A stretch of 64,000 nt of DNA from Pseudomonadota bacterium (GTDB lineage Bacteria; Chloroflexota; UBA6077; JAJPGT01): positions 61,546-125,545 of the forward strand of contig JAJPGT010000025.1 of NCBI GenBank assembly GCA_021325655.1, written 5' to 3'. Positions within the stretch are counted from its first letter, which is position 1, and each line of letters begins with the position of its first letter. A model generated the notes under the pieces. It had not been told where the DNA came from. It searched no databases and saw nothing but the letters and a program-made list of their open reading frames with translations. A program made the translations under genes and the position numbers. Positions 53,273-62,274 of the stretch are shown here, piece by piece.

Positions 53273-53583
53273 ATGGCCTTCGTGGACAACCTGCGGCGAT
53301 TCCGGCTCGAGCAGTTCCTGAGCCGGGCCGAGCTGGCGCGCCGGGCCAACATGCACGTGATTACCAGATCCGGCTGGAGGCTCATCGACTGAAGGCCGGC
53401 GACCAGGCACCCAGCACCCGCACGGTGCCGACCCTGGCCGACACGTTGGACGTGGAGCCAGGCGAACTCGCCGCACCGGATGAGGTCGCCGCTGCGCGTA
53501 TGTTGGGGCGCCGCTGTGGCCGCGGGCAGAGCTGGTGGAAACCCCAGACGCCGCGGTGTTCGCCCCGCGGCAAGCATGAATGA
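53273..53583 (+). pseudogene. XRE-family HTH regulator with frameshift
   Basis: ATG 53273 (GAGGGG 4 bases upstream) starts AFVDNLRRFRLEQFLSRAEL and ARRANMHVIT, the first three helices of a Cro/CI-type HTH. Near 53364 the frame slips; QIRLEAHRLKAGDQAPSTRT and VPTLADTLDVEPGELAAPDE continue the same domain in the other frame, to a stop at 53581. One inserted or two deleted bases explain it; a sequencing error is possible. Confidence 0.7.
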
Positions 53584-53880
53584 GAGGACGAGCGGGCGTT
53601 GCTGCGCGTGCCCGCCGACGCGGTGGGCGCTTGCTGCTCGCGCACGGCAGACGTGGCCGACGTTGGACGGGTTCTGCGCGCCATCCCGGCACGGCGCTCG
53701 CGACGTCTTGGGACGGGGGAGAGGACCTGCCTGCTCAATTCGCTCACGATGAGGAAGCGCGTGAGGATGGCTATAGCCATGATCATCCCTCCGCGATCGG
53801 GATTCCCGCGGCGGTGCCGCGCGGCCTTGGGCACCTACGGACGTCAACGTGCGAGCTGAGGCTCGGGAAGGAGCTCTCCC
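53584..53880. other. intergenic stretch, no gene seen
   Basis: About 300 bases before the DUF1003 gene. It contains CCTAC-N5-TCAAC (53834-53848), two of the three repeats of the island promoter element, but the third repeat and the -10 do not match. Confidence 0.45.
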
Positions 53881-54486
53881 ATGGCACCCACGTCGCTGCG
53901 TGAAACGCTGAACACAGTCGGGAACTGGGAGGGCCGCTTCACACCCAGCGTCCCACGCCCGCACCGGCCGCCCCCTCGGACCCTGGAAGAGCGCGCGGCC
54001 GACCGCGTCACCGCGTTCGCCGGCTCAATGCTGTTCGTCTACTTACACGGCGCCTGGTTCGGCTGCTGGATTCTCATCAATCTCGGCCTGGTCGCCGCGG
54101 CCGTGGGCCTGCTTCCACCATTCGATCCGTTCCCCTTTGGCCTACTGACGATGGTCGTGTCACTGGAAGCGATCTTCCTGGCGACGTTCGTCATGATCAG
54201 CCAGAACCGTTTGGCGGCGGTGGCCGACCATCGGGCAGAGTTGGACTACCGGGTGAACGTCAAGGCAGAGGCAGAGATCGCCAGGCTCCTGATCTTGCTC
54301 GAGGCGCTCGTTACGTACCATGCGGAGCAGGCCGAGCCTTCGCTGCGCAGCCCGCTCGCCCGCAGCGCCGCCGCGCGCATGCCCCCGCGCGCGCTTGAGG
54401 TGGAGAAGACTGACCACCTCGCCTCCGGAGTCGGTCCCCCTTCGCTCTTCCACGACGGCGACACCGAGGCACCTTTGGAGTTATGA
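53881..54486 (+). CDS. DUF1003 membrane protein
   Basis: A 201-residue protein of the DUF1003 family. Signature ADRVTAFAGSMLFVYLHGAW (residue 40), two transmembrane helices, the loop PPFDPFPFGLLTMVVSLEAI, and the conserved MISQNRLAAVADHRAELDYRVN. The 60-residue C-terminal tail is variable. Some relatives are linked to cyclic-nucleotide or metal stress, but the function is unknown. AAGGAG precedes the ATG by 8 bases. Confidence 0.88.
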   Translation: MAPTSLRETLNTVGNWEGRFTPSVPRPHRPPPRTLEERAADRVTAFAGSMLFVYLHGAWFGCWILINLGLVAAAVGLLPPFDPFPFGLLTMVVSLEAIFLATFVMISQNRLAAVADHRAELDYRVNVKAEAEIARLLILLEALVTYHAEQAEPSLRSPLARSAAARMPPRALEVEKTDHLASGVGPPSLFHDGDTEAPLEL

Positions 54487-54498
54487 GGGGAGGTATTC

Positions 54499-54636
54499 AT
54501 GACAGAAAAATCCGCATGCTTATACCGAGAGAATCTCATGTGTGATGGAGTATGGTACAGTTCTCAGTCTGCCGGAGTGGGTTTGAAGGGTTGCAGTCTG
54601 GGACAGCGCGAGTCTCAGAGGGAGCTGGTGTGGTAA
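54499..54636 (+). CDS. possible 45-residue small protein
   Basis: A short frame 12 bases after the DUF1003 stop, with an excellent GGGGAGG site 5 bases before the ATG. It encodes MTEKSACLYRENLMCDGVWY followed by a Ser/Gly/Gln-rich half with a third Cys. No family recognised. Its base composition is lower in GC than the surroundings. The ribosome-binding site is the main argument for it. Confidence 0.35.
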   Translation: MTEKSACLYRENLMCDGVWYSSQSAGVGLKGCSLGQRESQRELVW

Positions 54637-54990
54637 CGAGGGTGCCCCAGGGAGTGGGTGAGAGAGGAAGGTGCGGCCCTGGCTGTCCGCCGCGACGGCA
54701 ACCCCGGTGCCCAGCGACGCCGAGCCCATCCCGACGCTCAAGCTGGACGAGGCCAGGGTGGACCCGGGCGAGGCGCGAGGCGGAGGGGACGCTGCCCGAA
54801 GCGGGCGGAACGGTCAACGAGGCAGGCGGCATTCTGGGAATCGGCGGCACGCGCCTGACGATAGCCACTTCCGTGGCCACGAGGACACCCTCCATCCGGC
54901 GCCTGACCGCGCCCGCCGGCTGGTCCCCGGCGTTCGAGCCGCGTGGCACAGGCAGGAATGGCGGGGGGGCAGCGCCGCGTTCACCCAGCA
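54637..54990. other. intergenic stretch without a clear gene
   Basis: Frames on both strands are open but low-complexity (Arg, Pro, Gly rich) and lack ribosome-binding sites. No RNA gene or repeat seen. Confidence 0.45.
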
Positions 54991-55033
54991 TTTACGGCTG
55001 GCAACAGTCCGAGCAACCGAGGCTCGGTATCCT
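54991..55033 (+). promoter_or_regulatory. triple-repeat promoter element before UspA (2)
   Basis: TTTAC (54991)-N5-GCAAC (55001)-N7-GCAAC (55013)-N10-TATCCT (55028-55033). One of the cleanest copies. The start codon is 75 bases downstream. Confidence 0.75.
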
Positions 55034-55107
55034 CGCGGTCAGACACTGAGGCTGGTGCTCCGGCGTGCCGGTCCGAAGCCGTGTCGGAGAGACACTGGAG
55101 GGCAGAC

Positions 55108-56211
55108 ATGTCTAGGTTCTCGACGTTCCTCGTTCCGGTCGACGGCTCGCCCCTGTCCGAGCGCGTCCTTCCCTTCGCCACCGCCCTCGCGCGGCGCGCG
55201 AACGGCCGTGTCATCCTGCTGCGCGTCGCGCTTGGACTCGAGATGGCCCAGTTGCCAGAGCTTGGGGCCGATCCGTCCCGGGAGCTGGACGAGCTCGCCG
55301 GCCGGCTGCGAGCGAGCGGGGTGACGGTGGAGCCGCACGTGCACTACGTCTACTCGCTCGACGAGGTTGCCGACACTATCTGTCGGGTCGCCAGGGAGCG
55401 CGAGGCACACCTGATCCTCATGTCCACCCACGGCCGTGGGGGACTGGGGCGCTGGCTCTACGGCAGCGTGGCCGACCAGGTGCTCCGCCAGGCGGAGGTG
55501 CCGGTGCTGCTCGTCTCAGCCGCCTGTGAACTCGCCTGGCCCCCGGGCGGCCCGCGGCATCTGCTGGTGCCGCTCGACGGCTCCCCGCTGGCCGAGGAGG
55601 CGCTTGGGCTGGCGAGGGAGCTGGCTGCCGCGCTCGGGGTGGGACTGACGCTCACCCAGGTGATCCAGCCATTGACCTACGCCTACGCCGAGGGCTACGC
55701 CTACTTTGCCTATGACCCGGAGGCGGAGCTGGCGCAGGCGCGCGAGTACCTGGAGCAGGCCGCGGCACCGCTACGGTCCGCGGGCATCGACGTCCGGGTG
55801 GAGGCGCGGCTCGGGCAGCCGGCGGCGGAGATCGCCGCCGCGGCACGCGAGCAGGGGGCCGACCTGATCGTGATGGCGACCCATGGCCGCGGCGGGCTCG
55901 CGCGCGTGATCCTGGGCAGCGTCGCCACTGGCACGCTGCAGCAGGCGGGCGTACCGATCCTGTTGGTCCGCCCCACCGCGGTGCGTCAGCAAACTCAGCC
56001 GGTCGCGGTGGCTGCGATGCCTCCGGAGCGGCCGCGGCCGGCTGAGCCTCAGGTGACCCTAAGCTTGAGCCCGCAAGAGCTGGGCCTCATTCAACGGGGG
56101 CTGGGCGAGCTGCTCCTCACCCCAGAGCGGGACCCCCGACTGGCAGAGCCAGTGCGCCGGCTGCGCGAGCGGCTCATGGCCGCGTACCCCGCGGCTGCCA
56201 CGAGCGCCTGA
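55108..56211 (+). CDS. tandem universal stress protein with C-terminal extension
   Basis: A 367-residue protein with two UspA domains (about 1-145 and 150-290), each with an intact ATP motif (GRGGLGRWLYGSVADQV; GRGGLARVILGSVATGT). About 75 extra residues follow, ending in a helical LSLSPQELGLIQRGLGELLL segment not found in the other Usp here. GGAGGG precedes the ATG. Member of the proposed regulon and located next to the two-component genes, which are on the opposite strand and convergent with it. Confidence 0.93.
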   Translation: MSRFSTFLVPVDGSPLSERVLPFATALARRANGRVILLRVALGLEMAQLPELGADPSRELDELAGRLRASGVTVEPHVHYVYSLDEVADTICRVAREREAHLILMSTHGRGGLGRWLYGSVADQVLRQAEVPVLLVSAACELAWPPGGPRHLLVPLDGSPLAEEALGLARELAAALGVGLTLTQVIQPLTYAYAEGYAYFAYDPEAELAQAREYLEQAAAPLRSAGIDVRVEARLGQPAAEIAAAAREQGADLIVMATHGRGGLARVILGSVATGTLQQAGVPILLVRPTAVRQQTQPVAVAAMPPERPRPAEPQVTLSLSPQELGLIQRGLGELLLTPERDPRLAEPVRRLRERLMAAYPAAATSA

Positions 56212-56282
56212 GCGCCCCTCCGCTCGGCCAAGCCCCGCCCACGGGGCCCGCAGCCGCGGCCCCTGGCCGGACGGGGGGCGCC

Positions 56283-56987
56283 TCAGCCGCGGGCGTCGTC
56301 GCGGGGCTTGACAAAGCGATAGCCCAGGCCGCGCTCGGTCTCGATGTAGTGCGGGCCGCCCTCTGGCTCGATCTTGGCCCGCAGCCGGCTGATGAACACC
56401 TTGAGGTAGTCGGTGGTGGCCCCGTAGTCATCGCCCCAGACCCGATCCAGCAGCGCCTGGTGCGGCATCAGCCGCCCAGCGTTGCGCACCAGGTGGTACA
56501 GCAGCTTGTACTCCACCGGGGTCAGCTTTACCGGCGCCCCCCGCAGCGTCACCTGGTGAGTCGCGAAGTTCACCGCCAGGTCCCCGGCCACAAAGTCCGG
56601 GAGCGCTTTGCTGGGAGATGGCAGCTCCGCCCGACGCAGCACCGCCTTGACGCGGGCCAGCAGCGCCAGGTGGCTGAATGGCTTGACCACGTAATCGTCC
56701 GCGCCCAGCTCCAATCCGCGCACCTGGTCCATCTCCTCGCCCCGCGCCGTCAGCATGAGCACCGGGACGTCGGAGACCTTGCGAATCTCCTTGAGCACCT
56801 CGAAGCCGTTCCGCTTCGGCATCGCCACATCCAGCACCACCACGTCCGGGTCGTGCGCGGAGAACAGCCTGAGCCCCTCCTCGCCATCGCGGGCGGATAG
56901 CACGGTGGCGTCCTGCCATTGGAGCTGGAAGCCGACGGTGAGCGCATCCAGAATCTGCGGATCGTCGTCTACTACCAGGATCTTCAT
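56283..56987 (-). CDS. OmpR-family response regulator
   Basis: A 234-residue two-domain regulator. The receiver domain (1-120) has the acidic pocket VVDDDP, phospho-Asp in [14 protein letters not shown] (residue 53), Thr in MLTARG and Lys in VVKPFS. The C-terminal winged helix (130-228) shows [20 protein letters not shown] and the recognition region [14 protein letters not shown]. Its start overlaps the kinase stop (ATGA), so the two are translationally coupled. OmpR-type regulators bind direct repeats about one helical turn apart, the form of the island promoter element. Confidence 0.94.
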   Translation of the reverse strand: MKILVVDDDPQILDALTVGFQLQWQDATVLSARDGEEGLRLFSAHDPDVVVLDVAMPKRNGFEVLKEIRKVSDVPVLMLTARGEEMDQVRGLELGADDYVVKPFSHLALLARVKAVLRRAELPSPSKALPDFVAGDLAVNFATHQVTLRGAPVKLTPVEYKLLYHLVRNAGRLMPHQALLDRVWGDDYGATTDYLKVFISRLRAKIEPEGGPHYIETERGLGYRFVKPRDDARG

Positions 56988-59548
56988 CGCGGTTCGTCCC
57001 CTGCGCTGTCCGAAGGCGGCCGCCGAAGCGGCAGCACGACGTGGAACGTGGCACCCTGGCCAGGGCTGCTCTCCGCCCAGATGCGGCCGCCATGCAGCTC
57101 CACCATGCCCCGGGCGATCGCCAGCCCCAAGCCACTGCCCTGGTTGCGCTGGACCGCCTCCGCCCCAGAGCGGTAGAAGCGCTCAAAGATGCGGGGCAGC
57201 TCGCTCGGGGCGATCCCCGGGCCATCGTCCGCCACCGAGCAGTGCGCCCTCTCGCCGACTTGCTTCAAGCTGAGCCGGATCATCCCGCCATCGCGGCCAT
57301 AGCGTTGCGCGTTGCTCAGCAGGTTCAGCAGCACCCGTTCCACCCGCTCCGCGTCCACCACGGCCCTGAGCGGCTCCGCGGGCAGCTCGAGCAGCACCTG
57401 CTGCTGGCGCGCCTCGGCCAGCGGCTCGATGGTGCGTGCCGCCCGCATCGCCAGCTCCCGCAGGTCGGTGGGCCGCAGCGTGAGCTGCACCCGCCCGGCC
57501 TGCAGGCGGGTGAGCTCCAGCAGGTCGTGCACCAGCGTGGCCATGCGGTCCGAGGCGAGGTCGATGTTCACCAGCATCCGCCGCAGCGGCTCAGGGATGC
57601 CCTCCGGCAGGTTGGCCAGCACCACCCCGATCGAGGCCTTGATCGCGGTAACCGGGGTGCGCAGGTCGTGGGAGATGTTCGAGAAGAACTCGTCCTTCTG
57701 TCGCTCCAGCTCGCGCTGCGCGGCCTGCTGCCGCGCCAGCAGTTCGTCCCGCTCTTGTTCCGCCCGCTTCCGCTCGCTGATGTCGCGGATGATGCTCGTG
57801 ACCAGCACCCCATCCCCGGAGTACATTGGGCTCAGGCTGATCTCCACCGGAAATTCGCTGCCGTCCTTGCGCCGGCCGAACAGTTCGAGTCCCACTCCCA
57901 TCGGGCGAGTGGTGGGATGGGCAAAGTAGCGGGCTCGGTGCTGCACGTGGCTGGCGCGGAAGCGCTCTGGAACGAGCAGCTCCAGCGGCTGGCCCAGCAG
58001 CTCGCCGCGCCGGTAGCCGAACATCGCCTCGGCCTGGCGATTGACCAGCGTGATCCGGCCGTCGCGGTCGGAGATCACCACCGCGTCCGGGGCGGATTCC
58101 AGCAGCCCGCGGAACTTCGACTCCGACGCCTCCGCCTGGCGCAGGAGCTGCGCTTGCGTCACCTCCGCCCGCCGGCGCTCAGTAATGTCGCGGAAGGTCA
58201 CCACCGCTCCCACGATGTGGCCGTCCTCCTCGATCGGGGTGCTGACGTACTCTACCGGGAAGCTCGTCCCATCCTTGCGCCAGAACACCTCGCTGGCGAC
58301 GTGCTGAGTTACTCGATACCGCAGCGTGGCGGAGATCGGGCAGCGCTCCACCAGGTACGGGCTGCCGTCCGGCCGGGTATGGTGAATCAGGCCGTGGGGG
58401 GAGCGGCCGATCATCTCGGCCGGGTCGTAGCCGGTCATGCGGGCCGCGGCCGGGTTGACGAATGCCAGCAGCCCCTGCGCATCCAGGCCGTAGATCCCCT
58501 CCCCGGCCGAATTGAGGATCAGCGCGTGCTGGTGGGCCAGCCGCGCGAGCTCCGCCTGGGCCCGCATCCGCTCGACGAACTGGCCAAGCTGGCTGCCAAC
58601 CTCGTCGAGCAGCCCCAGCATCGACTCGTCGTAGCCACAGGCAGCACTACTGAAGAGCACCACCACTCCGATCACCACCGACCCGCTGCGGATGGGTGCG
58701 GCGGCTGCCGCGCGCAGCCCCAGACGTGCCGCTGCCTCCGAGCGCAGGAAACGCGGATCGTCGCCAAGCTCGTGTAGGGCCAGTGGCCGAGCCGTGTCCC
58801 ACACCTGGCCGGGCAGACCATCGTGGTGCGGAAAGGACACCTCCGCGCTCAGCGCCTCGAACTCCTCGGCCGGCAGTCCTGGCCGGTGCCAGGTCGCCGC
58901 CCGGCGCAGCCGCTCGCCGCCGGGCTCCACCAGCCAGGCTTCGCCTAGCTCGCAGCCTAGCTCCCCGCCCACCGCGCCGAGCACGGCAGACAGCCCATCG
59001 CCCAGCGCCACGGCGCTCGCCAGCGCGCGGGTTGCTGCGAGTCGGGCCGCCTGGAGCCGTTCCACCCGTCGGCGCTCGGTGACGTCGCGGGCGATGCCGA
59101 TGAACCCGGTGATCGCGCCGCGCGTGTCCCGCAGGGCGGTGACCGTGAGCGAGACGGCCAGCCGCGCGCCATCCTTGCGGACGTAGGTCCACTCGCGCGT
59201 CTCGGCACGATCCCGCCGCGCCGCGACGACGAACACCTCGAAGCCAGGGGCGATCCCGAGCTCAGTGGCGCGGGCGGTGATCTCCGCCGGGTCGTGGAAC
59301 GCCAGGGGCGTCATTCGCCCCACTACCTCGTCCTCGCGATAGCCGAGCATGCGCTCGGCGCCTTCGTTGAAGATGGTGACGACACCCTGAGCGTCGGTGG
59401 CGATGATCGCGTACTCGGTCGCGGCGCGCAGCACCGCGGCGAAAAGTTCGGCAGCGCCACGCCTCACGCGCGGGGACGACGAGCCGGTCGCGGCACATCG
59501 CCTGCGCGCCGCTGCCGAGCGCCCGGCCCGCTGTAGTGGTCGCGTCAT
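56984..59548 (-). CDS. soluble PAS-GAF-PAS-PAS sensor histidine kinase
   Basis: An 854-residue kinase without transmembrane segments, so it senses a cytosolic signal. In order: PAS (about 35-160, [20 protein letters not shown]), GAF (170-325), PAS (335-455, [20 protein letters not shown]), PAS (470-590, [20 protein letters not shown]), HisKA with phospho-His in [20 protein letters not shown] near 630, and the ATPase with N box [10 protein letters not shown] and G boxes DDGPGIAP and [12 protein letters not shown] 59548 is chosen as GGAG lies upstream; earlier codons are low-complexity. PAS/GAF sensing of oxygen, redox or ligands is possible; no haem-binding residue can be assigned. Confidence 0.93.
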   Translation of the reverse strand: MTRPLQRAGRSAAARRRCAATGSSSPRVRRGAAELFAAVLRAATEYAIIATDAQGVVTIFNEGAERMLGYREDEVVGRMTPLAFHDPAEITARATELGIAPGFEVFVVAARRDRAETREWTYVRKDGARLAVSLTVTALRDTRGAITGFIGIARDVTERRRVERLQAARLAATRALASAVALGDGLSAVLGAVGGELGCELGEAWLVEPGGERLRRAATWHRPGLPAEEFEALSAEVSFPHHDGLPGQVWDTARPLALHELGDDPRFLRSEAAARLGLRAAAAAPIRSGSVVIGVVVLFSSAACGYDESMLGLLDEVGSQLGQFVERMRAQAELARLAHQHALILNSAGEGIYGLDAQGLLAFVNPAAARMTGYDPAEMIGRSPHGLIHHTRPDGSPYLVERCPISATLRYRVTQHVASEVFWRKDGTSFPVEYVSTPIEEDGHIVGAVVTFRDITERRRAEVTQAQLLRQAEASESKFRGLLESAPDAVVISDRDGRITLVNRQAEAMFGYRRGELLGQPLELLVPERFRASHVQHRARYFAHPTTRPMGVGLELFGRRKDGSEFPVEISLSPMYSGDGVLVTSIIRDISERKRAEQERDELLARQQAAQRELERQKDEFFSNISHDLRTPVTAIKASIGVVLANLPEGIPEPLRRMLVNIDLASDRMATLVHDLLELTRLQAGRVQLTLRPTDLRELAMRAARTIEPLAEARQQQVLLELPAEPLRAVVDAERVERVLLNLLSNAQRYGRDGGMIRLSLKQVGERAHCSVADDGPGIAPSELPRIFERFYRSGAEAVQRNQGSGLGLAIARGMVELHGGRIWAESSPGQGATFHVVLPLRRPPSDSAGDEPR

Positions 59549-60139
59549 CGCCGCGCTCCGAGCCGGCGCGGCGGCTCGATCTGCTCGACACCGGGCACAC
59601 TCTGCGCCTGCACCGCCAGCCGCTTCGGGTTCAACTCGGCCACCTGGGAAAGGTCCTCCACCACCGCGCACCCACCCGCGTGGCCCCCAGCCCTGCCCCG
59701 GCTGCGTTGCATGCCGCTCCAGTGGGCGTGCTGGCCAGGGGCGATGACAACATCATAGTGCTCAGATCGTCTCGGACGCATCACGGGCAGCGAGTGGGCG
59801 CAGCCCGACCGAGATGTCGGTGGTCAAGTGTATCAGGACCCCGCCGGCAGCCAGGCCACGTTCGAGTTGACGCGGGGATCACGGCGAAGGTCATCCTGGC
59901 GCGATCCCAGCGAGCACGGAAGAGGCCGCCCATGACGGCCCCCCGCTGGGTCTACCCGCCACGATGAGCCGTCACGCAGCGCGTCTGCTGCCCGGTGGGC
60001 GGGGGTGGCTCGCAGCTAGGCTTAGCACCTCCTGAAGCGGCTATGCCACCGCGCCTCGCCTGGTCCGAGGGAAGCGACAGGGTCAACGACGCAGAGCCGC
60101 TGGCGCCCACGGGTCGCGTACCACAACATTTACCCAGCC
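59549..60139. other. intergenic stretch without a clear gene
   Basis: Nearly 600 bases between the divergent kinase and OsmC genes. No supported reading frame and no copy of the promoter element in the kinase orientation. A TTTAC at 60129 lies just before the OsmC element. Confidence 0.5.
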
Positions 60140-60182
60140 GCAACCCGCCGCGACGGCGCCGGCAACCTTACCGCTTCATTCT
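60140..60182 (+). promoter_or_regulatory. triple-repeat promoter element before OsmC
   Basis: GCAAC (60140)-N5-GCGAC (60150)-N7-GCAAC (60162)-N10-CATTCT (60177-60182). Confidence 0.6.
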
Positions 60183-60259
60183 TGGAAGCAGCTCGGCATC
60201 CCGAAGCACGCGGCGTCGCCCGGAGCCAGGGGGTGCCGGACAATGCTGGAGAGTGTGCC

Positions 60260-60733
60260 ATGAGCACGACACTGACAGGGACAGTTGAGCTCGTGGAGGG
60301 AATGACGTTCCGGGCGACCACGGACAGCGGCCACAAGATCGTGCTAGACGCGGCGCCGGAGCATGGCGGGGCTGACCGGGGCCCGCGCCCGATGGCGCTG
60401 CTGGTCGTCGGCCTGGCCGGCTGCACCGCGATGGACGTGATCGGCATCTTGCGCAAGATGCGCCAGGACGTGACCGGCTACCAGGTGCGCGTATGGGCGG
60501 AGCGAGCTGAGGAGCACCCCAAGGTGCTGACCAGCATCATTATCGAGCACGTGCTGCGCGGCCGCGCCGTGAATCCTGAGGCAGTCCGGAAGGCAGTGGA
60601 GCTTTCGGCCACACGCTACTGCTCGGTGGGGGCGATGCTGAAGCAGGCGGCGCCGATCGAGGAGCGCTACCGCATTGTGGACGAGTCCACCGGGGTCCAG
60701 ATCGTCCGGACGCTCGCGCTGCCGGCCACCTGA
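60260..60733 (+). CDS. OsmC/Ohr family protein
   Basis: A 157-residue peroxide-reducing or redox-sensing OsmC-like protein. The two reactive cysteines are present in LVVGLAGCTAMDVIGIL (near residue 60) and TRYCSVGAML (near 128), with the EEHPKVLTSIIIEHVL strand between. YhfA-like rather than classic Ohr, judged by GLAGCTAMDV. GGAGAG precedes the ATG. Followed after 39 bases by a PIG-L deacetylase, possibly one operon under the triple-repeat element. Confidence 0.9.
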   Translation: MSTTLTGTVELVEGMTFRATTDSGHKIVLDAAPEHGGADRGPRPMALLVVGLAGCTAMDVIGILRKMRQDVTGYQVRVWAERAEEHPKVLTSIIIEHVLRGRAVNPEAVRKAVELSATRYCSVGAMLKQAAPIEERYRIVDESTGVQIVRTLALPAT

Positions 60734-60772
60734 GCGCGGAGGGGCGACGGGCTCGGGTGGGGAGGGAAATCT

Positions 60773-61486
60773 ATGACCTACGACGCGCTGGTGATCGCGG
60801 CCCACCCGGACGACGCCGAGAGTCAGATGGGCGGGACGCTGGCGAAGCTCGCCGACCGCGGCCAACACATCCTGTTGATCGACCTCACCGACGGCGAGCC
60901 GACCGAGCTCGCCCCTGGAATCCGCGCCCGCGAGGCGGCCGAGGCGGCCCGTATCCTTGGCGTGGACCGGCTTACGCTCGGGCTGCGGGACCGCCTGCTT
61001 GCCGACACCACGGAGGTACGGCTGCAGGTGGCGAAGCTCCTCCGCGAGCACCGCCCCCGCTGGGTCTATGGCACCGGCGAGGCGTGTGTGCACCCGGACC
61101 ACGCCGCGGTCGTGGGCATCACCCGCGCCGCGGTGTTCCTGGCCCGGCTGGGACAGTGGGAGCGGGTGCCGGGCGGGGAGCAGCTCTCTGCCTCCGACCC
61201 ATGGATCGTGCAGCGGCTGTTCTTCCCTCACTGCAAGATGGAGCCGCCCTGGGCCGAGTTCGCCTTCGCGGTCGACGTGACCGCAGCCTACGACCGCAAG
61301 CGCCGGGCGATCCGCTGCTACCGCTCTATCTTCCGCGCTCAAGACGATCGGCTGGTGGCGCTATACGAGGCGGAAGACCAGTACTACGGCCGCCTGCTCG
61401 GGGTGCAGTATGCCGAGATCTTCCGCAGCGCCGCCCCGCTGCTGGTGGAGGACCCCTCCGTGTTCCTCCCAGCCAGCCAGGGATGA
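60773..61486 (+). CDS. PIG-L/LmbE-family deacetylase
   Basis: A 237-residue zinc hydrolase that removes acetyl groups from N-acetylglucosaminyl compounds. Zinc motif AHPDDAE at residues 10-16 and the later His in VHPDHAAV. Closest in form to BshB1-type enzymes of bacillithiol synthesis (VYGTGEACVHPDH), and proximity to OsmC fits thiol redox metabolism, but no thiol-synthesis glycosyltransferase or ligase is in the window. GGGGAGGG precedes the ATG. Confidence 0.88.
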   Translation: MTYDALVIAAHPDDAESQMGGTLAKLADRGQHILLIDLTDGEPTELAPGIRAREAAEAARILGVDRLTLGLRDRLLADTTEVRLQVAKLLREHRPRWVYGTGEACVHPDHAAVVGITRAAVFLARLGQWERVPGGEQLSASDPWIVQRLFFPHCKMEPPWAEFAFAVDVTAAYDRKRRAIRCYRSIFRAQDDRLVALYEAEDQYYGRLLGVQYAEIFRSAAPLLVEDPSVFLPASQG

Positions 61487-61687
61487 CCGCAGGTCTTGCG
61501 CCGAGCACTCCGTTCGGCAGGCGCGATAGGTGCGCCTGGCACGTGCTGCTGAGCGCCCTGCAAACCAGGAGACCCTCCCCCTGAGCGTCGCGCTGGCGAC
61601 AGCACGTGAGGGTGAGCGCCGCTTGCTCCGAGGGCGTCGAGCGTGGTGCCAGGCTCACGGGCGTGCCCTCACGGCGTTCACCACGCG

Positions 61688-61730
61688 TTTACGCCCTGCA
61701 ACAGGCGCGTCTACCTGCCGCCCGTATCGT
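61688..61730 (+). promoter_or_regulatory. triple-repeat promoter element before DsrE operon
   Basis: TTTAC (61688)-N5-GCAAC (61698)-N7-TCTAC (61710)-N10-TATCGT (61725-61730). Confidence 0.7.
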
Positions 61731-61812
61731 AGCGGTGTGAGCTGCGAGCCGCCGCGGCCCGGCGAGCAGAGCGTACCGGTCAGGGCAAGCGGCGGCGGAA
61801 TGGAGACACGAC

Positions 61813-62232
61813 ATGGCAACTGAGCGGATGTCCCTGGTGGTCTTCTCCGGGGCTGCCGACAAGCTGATGGCAGTGGCTACGCTCGCCACTGGCGCGGTGG
61901 CAATGGGCATGGAGGTGGAGCTCTTCCTGACCTTCTGGGGCTTGGAGGCGTTCCGGAAGGGCACGGCGAAGGAGCAGCCGCCGATCAGCGCCGAGTTCGC
62001 CAGCTATGGCCCGCTGATGGCGGAGTTGATGCAGAAGAAGGGGGTGCCACACTGGCTGGACACCCTGCGCGCCGCCCGCGAGCTGGGCGATCTGAAGATC
62101 TTCGCCTGCAGCGCCACGATGGAGCTCTTTGAGCACACCCTCGACGAGCTGGAGGATGTGGTGGATGAGGTGACCGGCGTGGCCACCTTCGTTGAGCGGG
62201 CCAAAGAGGCCAAGATCACCCTCTTCATCTGA
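61813..62232 (+). CDS. DsrE-family sulfur carrier (DsrE2-like)
   Basis: A 139-residue protein of the DsrE/DsrF superfamily. SLVVFSGAADKLMAVATLAT and ELFLTFWGLEAF are typical of the DsrE2 branch, and the persulfide-carrying Cys is in KIFACSATMEL near residue 99. It probably passes sulfane sulfur to or from the TusA protein encoded next. GGAG lies upstream of the ATG. First gene of a three-gene sulfur operon under the triple-repeat element. Confidence 0.9.
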   Translation: MATERMSLVVFSGAADKLMAVATLATGAVAMGMEVELFLTFWGLEAFRKGTAKEQPPISAEFASYGPLMAELMQKKGVPHWLDTLRAARELGDLKIFACSATMELFEHTLDELEDVVDEVTGVATFVERAKEAKITLFI

Positions 62233-62274
62233 CCTGTCCAGATGCGTGCCCTCGCATCGCAAGGAGGAACAGGC

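Noticed and set aside
53834..53848. CCTAC-N5-TCAAC before DUF1003 as a regulon element
   Set aside because: Third repeat reads CTGAG and there is no -10-like hexamer at the required distance.
54552..55049. A 165-codon plus-strand frame before the second Usp gene
   Set aside because: Low-complexity composition, no ribosome-binding site, and it runs across the regulon promoter element.
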